DNA of 64,000 nt from contig JAKAVC010000042.1 in assembly GCA_021817345.1 (NCBI GenBank), positions 39,336 to 103,335 on the forward strand, given 5' to 3'. The notes under the pieces were generated by a model. The model was not told where the DNA came from and did not search any database. It worked only from the letters and a program-made list of their open reading frames with translations. This DNA is from Deltaproteobacteria bacterium. GTDB taxonomy: Bacteria > Desulfobacterota > Binatia > Binatales > Binataceae. Shown piece after piece: positions 9,111 through 17,281 of the stretch. Every line of letters begins with the position of its first letter. Position 1 is the stretch's first letter. Position numbers and translations under genes: made by a program.

Positions 9111-9112
9111 TG
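9013..9112 (+). repeat. Dispersed-repeat unit expanded in tandem at the exonuclease 3' end
   Basis: A 39-base unit starting GAGATCCTTCGCTTCAGCAG and ending GCTCAGGATGAC is followed by about two further ~31-base copies carrying GTGCGCTCAGGATGA and AAGGGAGGCAGC. The same unit appears, inverted at both sides, inside the element at 19464-19667. The coding frame runs through the repeats (CAQDD twice) and stops in the last copy. Confidence 0.85.
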
Positions 9113-9242
9113 GAAAGGGACGTCCTTTCCCCAGGACTGACAAACGGGCGTGGCCGACTAAAGAGCGACAGCCTTCGCTCGAACGGGCGTGCGGACGGGT
9201 CGCCTGACCGCGCCGCAAGCGTGCATGGCGGAGGCTGTTTTC

Positions 9243-10106
9243 TCAGGAAACAAGCTCGTCGAAGATGCGCGGCATCTCGAGACGGAGCAGAAAATGGCCG
9301 CGCCCGGGCAATACGATTAGCCGCGCGCGCGGGATTTGCTCGGCAAGGCGCCGCGCGTGCTCCATCGGCGAAAGCGTGTCCTCCTCGCCCTGCCACAGGA
9401 TCACCTCGGTCTTGATCTGCCCTGGTTCGAAGCCCCACGGGCTGCCGAGGACGCGATAATCCTCGATCACGCCGCGCGCGCCCGAGCGCAACGCCTCGTA
9501 GAAAAAATCGGTCGCCTCTTTCGCGCTGAGAGCGCCGATTACCGCTCGATCGGAGGCCGACGGCAATTCCCTGAGCAATGTCTGGCGCAGCATCTCGGCG
9601 GGAATTCGTCGCGCCATCGTGAGCCCGACCGCGGCGATTCGCGGCGCGCGCATTGCCAGCGGAAACAGCATCCTGTCCGCCCAGAAGCCGAGTTTTCGGG
9701 TCGCCTCGGGCCGCTCCAGCGAGGCGACCGCTCCCACCGTGCCGATCTTCGTTACGCGGTCGCCAAGCCGCGCGCCGCATGCGAACGCGTACGGCCCTCC
9801 GCCCGACCATCCGAACACCGCGAAGCGTTCCAGGCCGAGCGCGTCGGCCAGCGCTCGCACGTCGTCCGCCCAATCGAGCATCGTGCGCTCCGGTTTGGGA
9901 TCGGAAAGGCCGATTCCGGGCCGGTCGGGCGAGAGCAGGCGGACGCCTTTTTCGGCGCATAGCGGCGCCGCGAATGCGACGTCGAGCCGCGAGCTCATCG
10001 CGCCGTGGCAGCTTATTATCGGAAGCCCGCGCCGGTCGCCGTATTCGGCAAAGCCGAGCATCCGCCCGTCCGGCAGCCGAATCCTGTCCTCGAAGGCGTG
10101 TTCCAC
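9243..10106 (-). CDS. Alpha/beta-hydrolase
   Basis: Cytoplasmic esterase or hydrolase of unknown substrate, 287 residues. The nucleophile elbow is GWSGGGP with Ser101; the acid lies in LWQGEEDTLSPM and the histidine in LPGRGHFLLR near the C-terminus. The oxyanion region is ISCHGAMSSR. There is no signal peptide. It lies 29 bases after the dienelactone-hydrolase gene on the same strand, so the two are probably co-transcribed. Confidence 0.85.
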   Translation of the reverse strand: MEHAFEDRIRLPDGRMLGFAEYGDRRGLPIISCHGAMSSRLDVAFAAPLCAEKGVRLLSPDRPGIGLSDPKPERTMLDWADDVRALADALGLERFAVFGWSGGGPYAFACGARLGDRVTKIGTVGAVASLERPEATRKLGFWADRMLFPLAMRAPRIAAVGLTMARRIPAEMLRQTLLRELPSASDRAVIGALSAKEATDFFYEALRSGARGVIEDYRVLGSPWGFEPGQIKTEVILWQGEEDTLSPMEHARRLAEQIPRARLIVLPGRGHFLLRLEMPRIFDELVS

Positions 10107-10135
10107 CCGGCGTTTGCGCGCGGCGTTTCAGGCGT

Positions 10136-10840
10136 TCACTTCAGGTTCTCGGCGAACAGGCTGAGCGTGCGCCGCCAGGCGTCTTTGGCCGCCTCGGGCG
10201 AGTACACGTCCTTTCGCGTATCGTTGAAGAATCCGTGCTGGCATCCGGCGTACACTTTCACTTCGCCCTTCTTGCCGAGCCTTTTGAGCGTGGCCGCGAG
10301 CCGATCGACGTCCTTGCGCTGGATCCATCCGTCGTTCTCGCCGTAAGCGTAAAAGATGGGGCAGTTGAGCGAGGCGAGTTTTTCGTCGGACGGAATCTCG
10401 CCGTAAAACGGCGCGGCGGCGGCAATCTCCTTCGATTCGCACGCGAGCAGCAGCGCGTAGCTTCCGCCCATGCAGTAGCCGGTGACGCCGATTTTCGCGC
10501 TTGCGGTTTCCTTCTGCGCGCGCAGCCACTCGATCGCGCTCTTCAGGTCTTCGATTCCGTCTTCCTTCCTGAGCGCGGTCATCAACTGGGCGGCCGTGTT
10601 GGGATCGGCGGCGACCTTGTGGCCTTGGCGCGAGTAGAGGTCGGGAGCCAGCGCGAAGTAGCCCTCGCGGGCGAAGCGGCGCGCAATGTCCTTGATGTTT
10701 TCGTTGAGGCCCCACCATTCCTGGACCACGATAACCGCCGGCCTTGCACCAGCGCCTTCGGGCCGGGCGACGTATGCTTTTATCGGGCAGGCTTTGCCGG
10801 TGAAGGTGACTTCGTTTGTCGCGATTTCGACACTGGCCAT
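10136..10840 (-). CDS. Dienelactone hydrolase family protein
   Basis: Alpha/beta hydrolase with a cysteine nucleophile, of the type that opens dienelactones in chlorocatechol breakdown, although most relatives have other or unknown substrates. Catalytic triad: Cys123 in GYCMGG, Asp in GENDGWI (about 172) and His in CQHGFFN (about 203). EWWGLNENIKDIARR is a family signature. The 234-residue length is standard and there is no signal peptide. It is the first gene of a two-gene unit with the alpha/beta hydrolase. Confidence 0.9.
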   Translation of the reverse strand: MASVEIATNEVTFTGKACPIKAYVARPEGAGARPAVIVVQEWWGLNENIKDIARRFAREGYFALAPDLYSRQGHKVAADPNTAAQLMTALRKEDGIEDLKSAIEWLRAQKETASAKIGVTGYCMGGSYALLLACESKEIAAAAPFYGEIPSDEKLASLNCPIFYAYGENDGWIQRKDVDRLAATLKRLGKKGEVKVYAGCQHGFFNDTRKDVYSPEAAKDAWRRTLSLFAENLK

Positions 10841-10899
10841 CGCTTAACCTCCAATGGTGTTGGATCTCTCGCGCCGCGGCTTCGCGCCGGCGTGCGCTC

Positions 10900-11775
10900 C
10901 TATTCAGCCGCAGTTACCGGAATGAATCCGATCGTGCCGCTGCGCAGCCTTATCTGCAGCCATCCGCGGGCGATTCCGATCACGCGCACGTAGCCCTTGC
11001 GATGGACGTGGGCGACCACCCGGCTCGAACTGTCGGGTTCCTCGTAAACCGGCGAATTGTGGGTCAGGTAAAAGACCTTGTTGATGCGCCTTATCTTGGG
11101 CCTTGGAGTCGGCGCGGCGGTTGCCTCCGCGGGACTTGGCGACGCGGCCGGAGCCGGTGTGGCGATCACAAGCTTCGGATTGAGGGCCCGAGCCTCGGCG
11201 AATTCAGCGTCCGCCTCGGCGGAGCGGTTCGGCTCGGTGCTGAGAAGTTTGGCGAGATCGAAATGCGCCCGCGCGTTCTTGGGGTCGAGTCCGATCGCGG
11301 TGCGAAACTCGGCCTCCGCCTCGGCTGACTTGTTCTCTTTGGCGAGAATCGTACCGAGGGCGAGACGATAGGCGGGATTGGTCGGTTCGAGAACGACCGC
11401 GGCGCGATATTGCGATTCCGCGTCGCCGTTTTCGCCCTGCGCGGCGTAAAGGCGGCCCAGCGAGCGATGGGCCGCGGCGTTTTTAGGGTCAAGCTCGAGG
11501 ACCTTGATGAACTCGGCCTCCGCGGCGGCGTTTTTGTTCTCGACCACGTACAGGTTGCCGAGCGCGACGTGGGTGCGGACGTCGTTGGGCGCGAGCTCGA
11601 CGGCCTTGCGGTAGTTCTCTTCGGCCTTGGTGAGATTCGTCGCCTGCATCGCGGCGTCACCCGCGCTCAGGTAATGCTGGACCGACTCGCCGCTGCGGCA
11701 TCCAAACAACGACAACACGGCAACCAGTCCAATAGCGGCGGCAAGGCCGGCAGGGTTTCGCGCTTCGACAGGCAT
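10900..11775 (-). CDS. TPR lipoprotein with C-terminal SH3-like domain
   Basis: A lipoprotein signal ends in the lipobox LFGC (Cys26), so it should be anchored to a membrane facing the periplasm. Residues ~34-205 are about five tetratricopeptide repeats (for example AEENYRKAVELAPND and AEAEFIKVLELDPKN), a protein-interaction scaffold. A Pro/Ala-rich linker leads to a bacterial SH3-like domain at ~228-291 (LTHNSPVYEEPDSSSRVV), a fold often linked to peptidoglycan binding. The specific partner is unknown. Confidence 0.8.
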   Translation of the reverse strand: MPVEARNPAGLAAAIGLVAVLSLFGCRSGESVQHYLSAGDAAMQATNLTKAEENYRKAVELAPNDVRTHVALGNLYVVENKNAAAEAEFIKVLELDPKNAAAHRSLGRLYAAQGENGDAESQYRAAVVLEPTNPAYRLALGTILAKENKSAEAEAEFRTAIGLDPKNARAHFDLAKLLSTEPNRSAEADAEFAEARALNPKLVIATPAPAASPSPAEATAAPTPRPKIRRINKVFYLTHNSPVYEEPDSSSRVVAHVHRKGYVRVIGIARGWLQIRLRSGTIGFIPVTAAE

Positions 11776-11931
11776 ATGAGTGACTCCTCTTCAACCTTCC
11801 TACGGCTTCCTGAAACGAGAGAACGGCGAACTTGGTTCGCGGGGGGATTTAAGCATCATTCGGGTGTCCAAGTTAAATGGCGAAGCCTTTTCCCATTGGA
11901 CTGCCTGATTGGGTGGGTTATAAACAATGCC

Positions 11932-12576
11932 GTGCGAGTCGTTCTTATCGCCGCAAAGCATACCGCGCTGGCAAAGACGCGGCTTGCCCCTGTCATCCCC
12001 GACGCGGAGCGCAGGGTGCTCGCCGAGGCGATGTTCCGCGACGTGCTGGCGGCGGCTTTAGCTTCGCGGATCGCCGAGCGGGTTGCGGTGGTTTCCTCGG
12101 ACGCGACGCTGCTCGAAATCGCGGCCGAAAGCGGGGCGCTTAAGATCGATGAAATGGTCCCGCGAGGGTTGAACGCGGCGGTCAGGATGGCGACCTCGAT
12201 GCTGGTCGAGGCGGGCGCGACCCAACTATGCACGGTGCTGTCGGATATTCCGCTGGTGACGGGCGCGGACATCGACGCGGTGTTCAGCGCGATACCGGGC
12301 GAGGGCGGGGTGGTGCTGGTGCCATCACGCGATTTTTCGGGAACGAATATCATTGCGCGCGCGCCCGGCGACCTGATTTCGACCATATTCGGGCGTTTGA
12401 GCCTGGTGAAACATTTGGAAGAATGCAAACAAAGGGGACTGACGTGCGAGGTGATGCGGCTGGCCGGGCCGGCGCTCGATCTTGACTTGCTCGCCGACCT
12501 GATGGAATTCGTACGGGTCGGCAAGCCGACCAACACGCTGAATCAGCTTTCCCGCCTGGGGATTGCTCTCGACTGA
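11932..12576 (+). CDS. cofC: 2-phospho-L-lactate/phosphoenolpyruvate guanylyltransferase CofC (FbiD)
   Basis: Joins GMP to 2-phospholactate or phosphoenolpyruvate to make the side-chain donor for coenzyme F420. The protein proper starts at a GTG at 11932 (VRVVLIAAKHTALAKTRLAP); the longer track ORF adds unrelated residues. Family marks are KTRLAPVIPDAERR, SDATLLEIA, LCTVLSDIPLVTGADI and DFSGTNIIARAP. Length 214 residues. It precedes mlaE by 13 bases, so it seems to be the first gene of the mla unit. It supports F420 use by the two LLM enzymes here. Confidence 0.85.
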   Translation: MRVVLIAAKHTALAKTRLAPVIPDAERRVLAEAMFRDVLAAALASRIAERVAVVSSDATLLEIAAESGALKIDEMVPRGLNAAVRMATSMLVEAGATQLCTVLSDIPLVTGADIDAVFSAIPGEGGVVLVPSRDFSGTNIIARAPGDLISTIFGRLSLVKHLEECKQRGLTCEVMRLAGPALDLDLLADLMEFVRVGKPTNTLNQLSRLGIALD

Positions 12577-12589
12577 ACTTCGGCAGCGA

Positions 12590-13366
12590 ATGGCGATAAT
12601 TTCGGCGATCGAAAGATTCGGGGAGTATATCCTCGAAAGCATCACGGCGCTCGGGAACTTTATTCTGTTCCTCGCGAGCGCGCTTTTTCAACTCCTCTCG
12701 CCGCCATACAAGCCGCGGCTCGCGATACGGCAGATGAGGATTATTGGCGCCGAGTCGTTCATGTTGATCGCGCTTATCGGCGCGTTCACCGGGATGGTGC
12801 TCGGGCTGCAGGGCTACAACACGCTTTCCCGGTTCGGCTCCGAAGGAGCGCTCGGAACGGTGGTGGCGCTGGTGCTGGTGCGTGAGCTTGGGCCGGTGCT
12901 GGCCGCGTTGATGATCGCGGCGCGGGCGGGCTCCGCGATGGCGGCGGAGTTGGGCTCGATGCAGGCGACCGAGCAGGTCGACGCGCTCACCGTGATGGCG
13001 ATAAACCCGGTGCAGTACCTGGTGTCGCCGCGAATCCTGGCCGGGGTCATCAGCTTCCCGCTGCTGACCTCGATCTTCGACGTGATTGGAATCTGGGGCG
13101 GATACGTGATTGGCGTGGGCCTGATGGGCGCGCCAGGCAGCAGCTATGTTAACGGGATCGCGCAGAACATGACCGCCCACGATATAGAGACGGGGCTTTA
13201 CAAGGCGCTGGTTTTTGGCGTCGTGGTAACCTGGGTCTGCTGCTACAAGGGCTACCACGCGCGGCGAATGGCGACCGGGGTCAGCCGCGCCACGACCGAA
13301 GCCGTTGTGCTGTCCAGCGTTCTTATACTTGCGTGGGACTACTTCATGACCTCGGTGCTACTGTAG
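12590..13366 (+). CDS. mlaE: Mla ABC transporter permease MlaE
   Basis: Inner-membrane permease of the Mla phospholipid transport system. Five to six hydrophobic helices and the family core FTGMVLGLQGYNTLSRFG, LVRELGPVLAALMIAARAG and SMQATEQVDAL are present. I take the ATG at 12590 (258 residues) over the track's TTG at 12563, which lies inside the end of cofC. It is followed immediately by mlaF, the stop and start being adjacent, which implies coupled expression. Confidence 0.95.
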   Translation: MAIISAIERFGEYILESITALGNFILFLASALFQLLSPPYKPRLAIRQMRIIGAESFMLIALIGAFTGMVLGLQGYNTLSRFGSEGALGTVVALVLVRELGPVLAALMIAARAGSAMAAELGSMQATEQVDALTVMAINPVQYLVSPRILAGVISFPLLTSIFDVIGIWGGYVIGVGLMGAPGSSYVNGIAQNMTAHDIETGLYKALVFGVVVTWVCCYKGYHARRMATGVSRATTEAVVLSSVLILAWDYFMTSVLL

Positions 13367-14152
13367 ATGGACAAGCCGGCTGAAGCTCCCGTCGCCAACG
13401 CAATCGAAGTCCGCGCGCTGCGGAAGCGCTTCGGGCGCCAGCAGGTGCTCGACGGTATCGATTTGAAAGCCCCGCACGGAACCATCACAACTATCGTGGG
13501 GCCTTCGGGATGCGGCAAGACGGTCCTGCTCAAGCATCTGAACCTGCTGCTGCGCCCCGACTCGGGACAAATCGTGATCGACGGAGTTGAGGTTACCCGG
13601 CTAAGCGGGCGCAGTCTCAACCCGGTGCGCGAGAAGTTCGGGATGCTGTTTCAGGCCGGAGCATTGTTTGACTCGCTCAGCGTGTTTGACAACGTCGCGT
13701 TTCCGCTGGTGGAGAAGACCCGGCTTTCACGCGAAGAGATTGCGAATCGCGTGCGCGAGACGCTGTCGGCGGTCGGATTGAACGGGATGGAGCAGAAGTT
13801 TCCGTCGGAACTCAGCGGTGGGATGCAAAAGCGCGCGGCCTTGGCGCGCGCCTTGATCCATCGGCCGAAAATCCTCCTGCTGGACGAACCAACCACCGGT
13901 CTCGATCCGACTCGCACCGGCGCGATCCATGCGTTAATCCGGCACACGCAGCAGCGTTTCGGTCTTACCGTCGTGATGGTGAGTCACGACGTTCCGAACG
14001 TGTTTGAGGTATCCGATCACGTTGCATTCATGCATCTTGGGAAGGTAAGGCTCTATGGCTCGCCGCAGGAAGTCGTATCGGCCCATGACGAGGTCTTTGA
14101 CCATTTCCTCGCGGGCAGGGCGGACGAGGGCGAGGCATCCGCGCTTGGTTGA
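13367..14152 (+). CDS. mlaF: Mla ABC transporter ATP-binding protein MlaF
   Basis: Cytoplasmic ATPase that drives the Mla complex. Walker A GPSGCGKT, ABC signature LSGGMQKRAALARAL, Walker B ILLLDEPTTGLDP and the H-loop VMVSHD are all present in 261 residues. The ATG directly follows the mlaE stop. The partners mlaE, mlaD and mlaC are contiguous. Confidence 0.96.
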   Translation: MDKPAEAPVANAIEVRALRKRFGRQQVLDGIDLKAPHGTITTIVGPSGCGKTVLLKHLNLLLRPDSGQIVIDGVEVTRLSGRSLNPVREKFGMLFQAGALFDSLSVFDNVAFPLVEKTRLSREEIANRVRETLSAVGLNGMEQKFPSELSGGMQKRAALARALIHRPKILLLDEPTTGLDPTRTGAIHALIRHTQQRFGLTVVMVSHDVPNVFEVSDHVAFMHLGKVRLYGSPQEVVSAHDEVFDHFLAGRADEGEASALG

Positions 14153-14162
14153 GAAAAGCTGA

Positions 14163-14654
14163 ATGTACGCAAGTCGCACCACCCAGTTCATCGTCGGACT
14201 CTTCGGCTTGGCGGGCATCGCCGCGCTGGCAATTTTGTCCTTCAGACTCGGCAATCTTTCCCTTTTTCCGCCACCCAGCTACACGCTTTACGCGAACTTT
14301 GACGATGTTTCCGGATTAAAATCGGGGGATAGCGTCCAAATTGCGGGCGTAAGCGTTGGCAAAGTCGTTGCTATCAGCCTCAAGGACGACCGCGCCCACG
14401 TGGCGCTCCAGATCCAGAAGGGCGTACCGGTCGACAGCGACGCGATAGCTTCGGTCATGACCAGTGGCATAATAGGCGACAAATATGTCTCGATCTCGCC
14501 GGGCGCCGGCGAGCGCATGCTCAAGAACGGTGACACCATCCGCCTCACTCAGTCGGCCTTCGTGCTCGAGAAGGCTATCGGACAATTGATCAGCGGCTCC
14601 GGTTCTGGAGGCGGAGTCGGCGGCAACAAAACCCAGCAGCAACAGTCCAAATAA
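14163..14654 (+). CDS. mlaD: MCE-domain protein MlaD
   Basis: Inner-membrane-anchored, periplasmic lipid-binding ring component of the Mla system. One N-terminal membrane helix (~9-31) and an MCE domain (~38-115; ANFDDVSGLKSGDSVQIAGV and VMTSGIIGDKYVSISPG). The C-terminus is Gly/Gln-rich (GSGSGGGVGG, QQQQ), which is probably disordered. Length 163 residues, close to Escherichia coli MlaD. Begins 10 bases after mlaF. Confidence 0.95.
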   Translation: MYASRTTQFIVGLFGLAGIAALAILSFRLGNLSLFPPPSYTLYANFDDVSGLKSGDSVQIAGVSVGKVVAISLKDDRAHVALQIQKGVPVDSDAIASVMTSGIIGDKYVSISPGAGERMLKNGDTIRLTQSAFVLEKAIGQLISGSGSGGGVGGNKTQQQQSK

Positions 14655-14669
14655 TCGTTGCTAAACTCG

Positions 14670-15326
14670 ATGACCCCTATGCGCAAGGAATTAGCATATC
14701 CACGAATTACCGCCTTTCTTCTGACTTCGATGGTAATCGCGGCCGTCAGCCTCGTTTGCGCAAGCGCGTCGTTGGCCCACGCGGCGACCGACCCCATGAC
14801 CGTCGTCAAGACGGTGGTCGATCAGGCGATCGAGGTGCTCAAGGACCGTCAGACGCCGCTTCCCCAACGCCAGCAGAAACTGCGCGAACTGGTGGATAAC
14901 AATTTCGACTTCAGGGCGATGGCACGCTCGGCGCTCGGCTATCATTGGCGCAACATCACTCCCGAACAGCGCACCGAATTCACCAAGGCGTTCACCGCCT
15001 TCGTGCAGGACTCGTACCTGAGCAGGATGCAGGATTACTCGGGTCAACGGGTCGACATCATAGACTCGCGCAACCAGGGCGACGGTTATGCCGAAGTGAT
15101 GAGCAAGATCGTCCAGAACGGCAAACAACCCGTTCCTGTGAATTATCTACTTCATCTCGAGAACGGCAAATGGCTTATCTACGACGTTACCGTTGACAAC
15201 ATCAGCATCATTGCGAACTATCGCAACCAGTTTAATCGTGTCGTGAATAATCAAGGCTTTGATAAGTTGCTCCAGGACCTGAAAAACAAGCAAGCGGAAC
15301 TGGCGGCACGACTTGGGAACTCATAG
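14670..15326 (+). CDS. mlaC: Periplasmic phospholipid-binding protein MlaC
   Basis: Shuttles phospholipid between MlaA and MlaFEDB. A signal peptide (VSLVCASASLAHAATD, cleavage near AHA-A) is followed by the MlaC/Ttg2D domain with RQQKLRELVDNNFDFRAMAR, FTKAFTAFVQDSYLSRM and WLIYDVTVDNISIIANYR. I chose the ATG at 14670 (218 residues); an in-frame ATG at 14679 is equally possible, and the track start is a TTG at 14658. None has a strong ribosome site, so translation may be coupled to mlaD. Confidence 0.93.
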   Translation: MTPMRKELAYPRITAFLLTSMVIAAVSLVCASASLAHAATDPMTVVKTVVDQAIEVLKDRQTPLPQRQQKLRELVDNNFDFRAMARSALGYHWRNITPEQRTEFTKAFTAFVQDSYLSRMQDYSGQRVDIIDSRNQGDGYAEVMSKIVQNGKQPVPVNYLLHLENGKWLIYDVTVDNISIIANYRNQFNRVVNNQGFDKLLQDLKNKQAELAARLGNS

Positions 15327-15450
15327 CGCGCTCGTTGACCCAAGCTTGATATTGAAGCAGCCTACTTGCATCGGTACCCTGTGTTGAGGCGTCGCGGGCA
15401 GTCGACGCGTTTGGCGACGCTGCTTGGACCTGGAGGGAAAGCGCGAAATC

Positions 15451-16269
15451 ATGGAATACACCTCAGATACCCGACGGGATAGCGCGGCGCTGGTACTGAT
15501 CCTCCTGCTTGCGCTGCTTTCGATACTCGTCGGTTTGGTGACGGCAAGCCCGGCCTTTGCCGCCGGGGCGGCGGCTCCGAACGGAGGCGGCTCGTCGGGC
15601 GCGGCATCGGGCGCTCCCGACCAGGCGCTTGAACAGGGCGTCGAAAGCGATCCGCTTGCGCCGTTCAACGAGAAGATGTTTACCTTTAACCTGAAACTCG
15701 ACGACTGGGTCCTGCATCCGGTCGCGAGCGGCTATGCGGACATCGCGCCTGAAGCGTTTCGTCAGGCGGTCGGCCGCTTTTTCGACAACGTCGAGTTCGT
15801 TCCGCGCTTCGCCAACAATCTTTTCCAGCTTCGCCTGGCACAGGCGGGGGGCGAAGTCGCCCGCTTCGGCATCAACACGACGCTCGGGCTTGCCGGTTTC
15901 TTCGATCCGGCCGATAAATGGTTCGGCCTGAAAGAACATCCTGACGACTTCGGCCTTACGCTGCGCTACTACGACGTGCCGACCGGACCGTATCTGATGC
16001 TACCGTTCATAGGCCCCTCGACGATCACCGATGCGGTAGGGCTAGGCGTCGACGATTTCATGGATCCGGAATACTACTTCATGCCGCTCTGGATGTCGTT
16101 TGCGGTGGGCGGCGGCGAGACCGTCGCCGAGGCGATCAACTACCGGTCGTTGCACTTGAACCAGTTCGAAGAGGCCGACCGCTACGCCATCGATCTCTAT
16201 GGCGCGGTGCAGGACGCTTATCTGCAGACCCGCCGGGTGCAGGTGCGCCACCTCAAGGAAGGAAAGTAG
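15451..16269 (+). CDS. mlaA: MlaA/VacJ family protein, apparently without lipobox
   Basis: Outer-membrane component that removes mislocalised phospholipid from the outer leaflet. Family motifs are DPLAPFNEKMFTFNLKLDD, FFDNVEFVPRFANNLFQ, FGINTTLGLAGFFDPA and PFIGPSTITDAVGLGVDDF. I chose the ATG at 15451 (272 residues), downstream of a GGAGGG site. The signal ends ASPAFAAGAAAP, a type I cleavage site, with no cysteine, whereas E. coli MlaA is a lipoprotein. It lies 124 bases after mlaC and ends the operon. Confidence 0.92.
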   Translation: MEYTSDTRRDSAALVLILLLALLSILVGLVTASPAFAAGAAAPNGGGSSGAASGAPDQALEQGVESDPLAPFNEKMFTFNLKLDDWVLHPVASGYADIAPEAFRQAVGRFFDNVEFVPRFANNLFQLRLAQAGGEVARFGINTTLGLAGFFDPADKWFGLKEHPDDFGLTLRYYDVPTGPYLMLPFIGPSTITDAVGLGVDDFMDPEYYFMPLWMSFAVGGGETVAEAINYRSLHLNQFEEADRYAIDLYGAVQDAYLQTRRVQVRHLKEGK

Positions 16270-16293
16270 TTCGCACCAGCTCTGTGCTATCGA

Positions 16294-16324
16294 CGGCGCG
16301 CCTGGCAACCGGGCGCGCCGTTTT
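16294..16324 (+). terminator. Rho-independent terminator of the cofC-mla operon
   Basis: Perfect 9-base arms CGGCGCGCC and GGCGCGCCG with a 9-base loop, followed by TTTT. It begins 25 bases after the mlaA stop. Confidence 0.85.
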
Positions 16325-16364
16325 GCTCCGATGGGGCACAGGCGGAAGATTCGGACTTAGCCCG

Positions 16365-17228
16365 TCAGTTCACGTGCTCCCACGCATGGTAGGAGCTTCG
16401 CACCAGCGGCGCGGACTCGACGTGGCGGAAGCCGAGCTTGAGCGCCTCGGCTCGAAGCTCCGCGAATTCATCCGGCGTGACATAGCGTGCGACCGGCAGG
16501 TGCTCCTTCGACGGGCGCAGGTATTGTCCGAGCGTCAGGATGTCGCACTCGACCCCGCGCAGATCGCGCATCACCTGTATCAGCTCCGCGTTTTGCTCGC
16601 CGAGCCCGAGCATTATTCCCGCCTTGGTCAGCAGCGGACGGCCGAGCGCACGCCCCGTCTTCTTCGCATGCCTTAGCACCCCGAGCGACAGCTCGTAATG
16701 GCCGCCGGGACGCGCCGTGCGGTAAAGGCTGGGGACGGTCTCGATATTGTGGTTGTAGATGTCCACCGGCGACTCGACGACCGTCTCAACCGCTTGCGCG
16801 GCGCCGCGGAAATCCGGCACCAGCACCTCGACGCGCGCCGAGGGAATCGCCCGCTTGAGTTCCCGCGCGGTTGCGGCGAAATGCCCGGCGCCGCCGTCGG
16901 GCAGGTCGTCGCGATTGACGGAAGTGACCACGACGTGCTGAAGACCAAGCCGCGCCGCGGCTTGGGCGACGCGCCTGGGCTCCTCGGGATCGAGCGGCCG
17001 GACCTTGCCGTGCGCTACCGCGCAGTACGGGCAGTTTCGCGTGCACACATCGCCCATCAGCATGAAGGTCGCCGTGCGATGCGAGAAGCATTCGCCGATA
17101 TTCGGGCAGCACGCCTCCTGGCAGACCGTGTGCAGCCTCATCTCGGCGAGCAGTGCGCGCGTCCGCGCGTATTCGGGCGACGCGGGCGCTCGCACCTTTA
17201 TCCAATCGGGATGTCTTCGTTCAGCCAT
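16365..17228 (-). CDS. lipA: Lipoyl synthase LipA
   Basis: Radical-SAM enzyme that inserts two sulfurs into octanoyl chains on lipoyl domains. Both iron-sulfur sites are visible: the auxiliary cluster motif CQEACCPNIGEC near residue 36 and the radical-SAM motif CTRNCPYC near residue 62. The C-terminus has the conserved RSSYHA with its serine ligand. Length 287 residues. It follows lipB by 53 bases, and the substrate protein E2 is encoded 4 kb away. Confidence 0.97.
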   Translation of the reverse strand: MAERRHPDWIKVRAPASPEYARTRALLAEMRLHTVCQEACCPNIGECFSHRTATFMLMGDVCTRNCPYCAVAHGKVRPLDPEEPRRVAQAAARLGLQHVVVTSVNRDDLPDGGAGHFAATARELKRAIPSARVEVLVPDFRGAAQAVETVVESPVDIYNHNIETVPSLYRTARPGGHYELSLGVLRHAKKTGRALGRPLLTKAGIMLGLGEQNAELIQVMRDLRGVECDILTLGQYLRPSKEHLPVARYVTPDEFAELRAEALKLGFRHVESAPLVRSSYHAWEHVN

Positions 17229-17281
17229 CGCTATCAGCGCCGCCGGCTCATGCGCTGTCCTGTGCGGCGCATGCCTTCCAT

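Noticed and set aside
11410-11931. N-terminal extension of the CofC ORF
   Set aside because: Overlaps the TPR lipoprotein on the other strand and does not resemble any CofC; the GTG at 11932 fits the family start.
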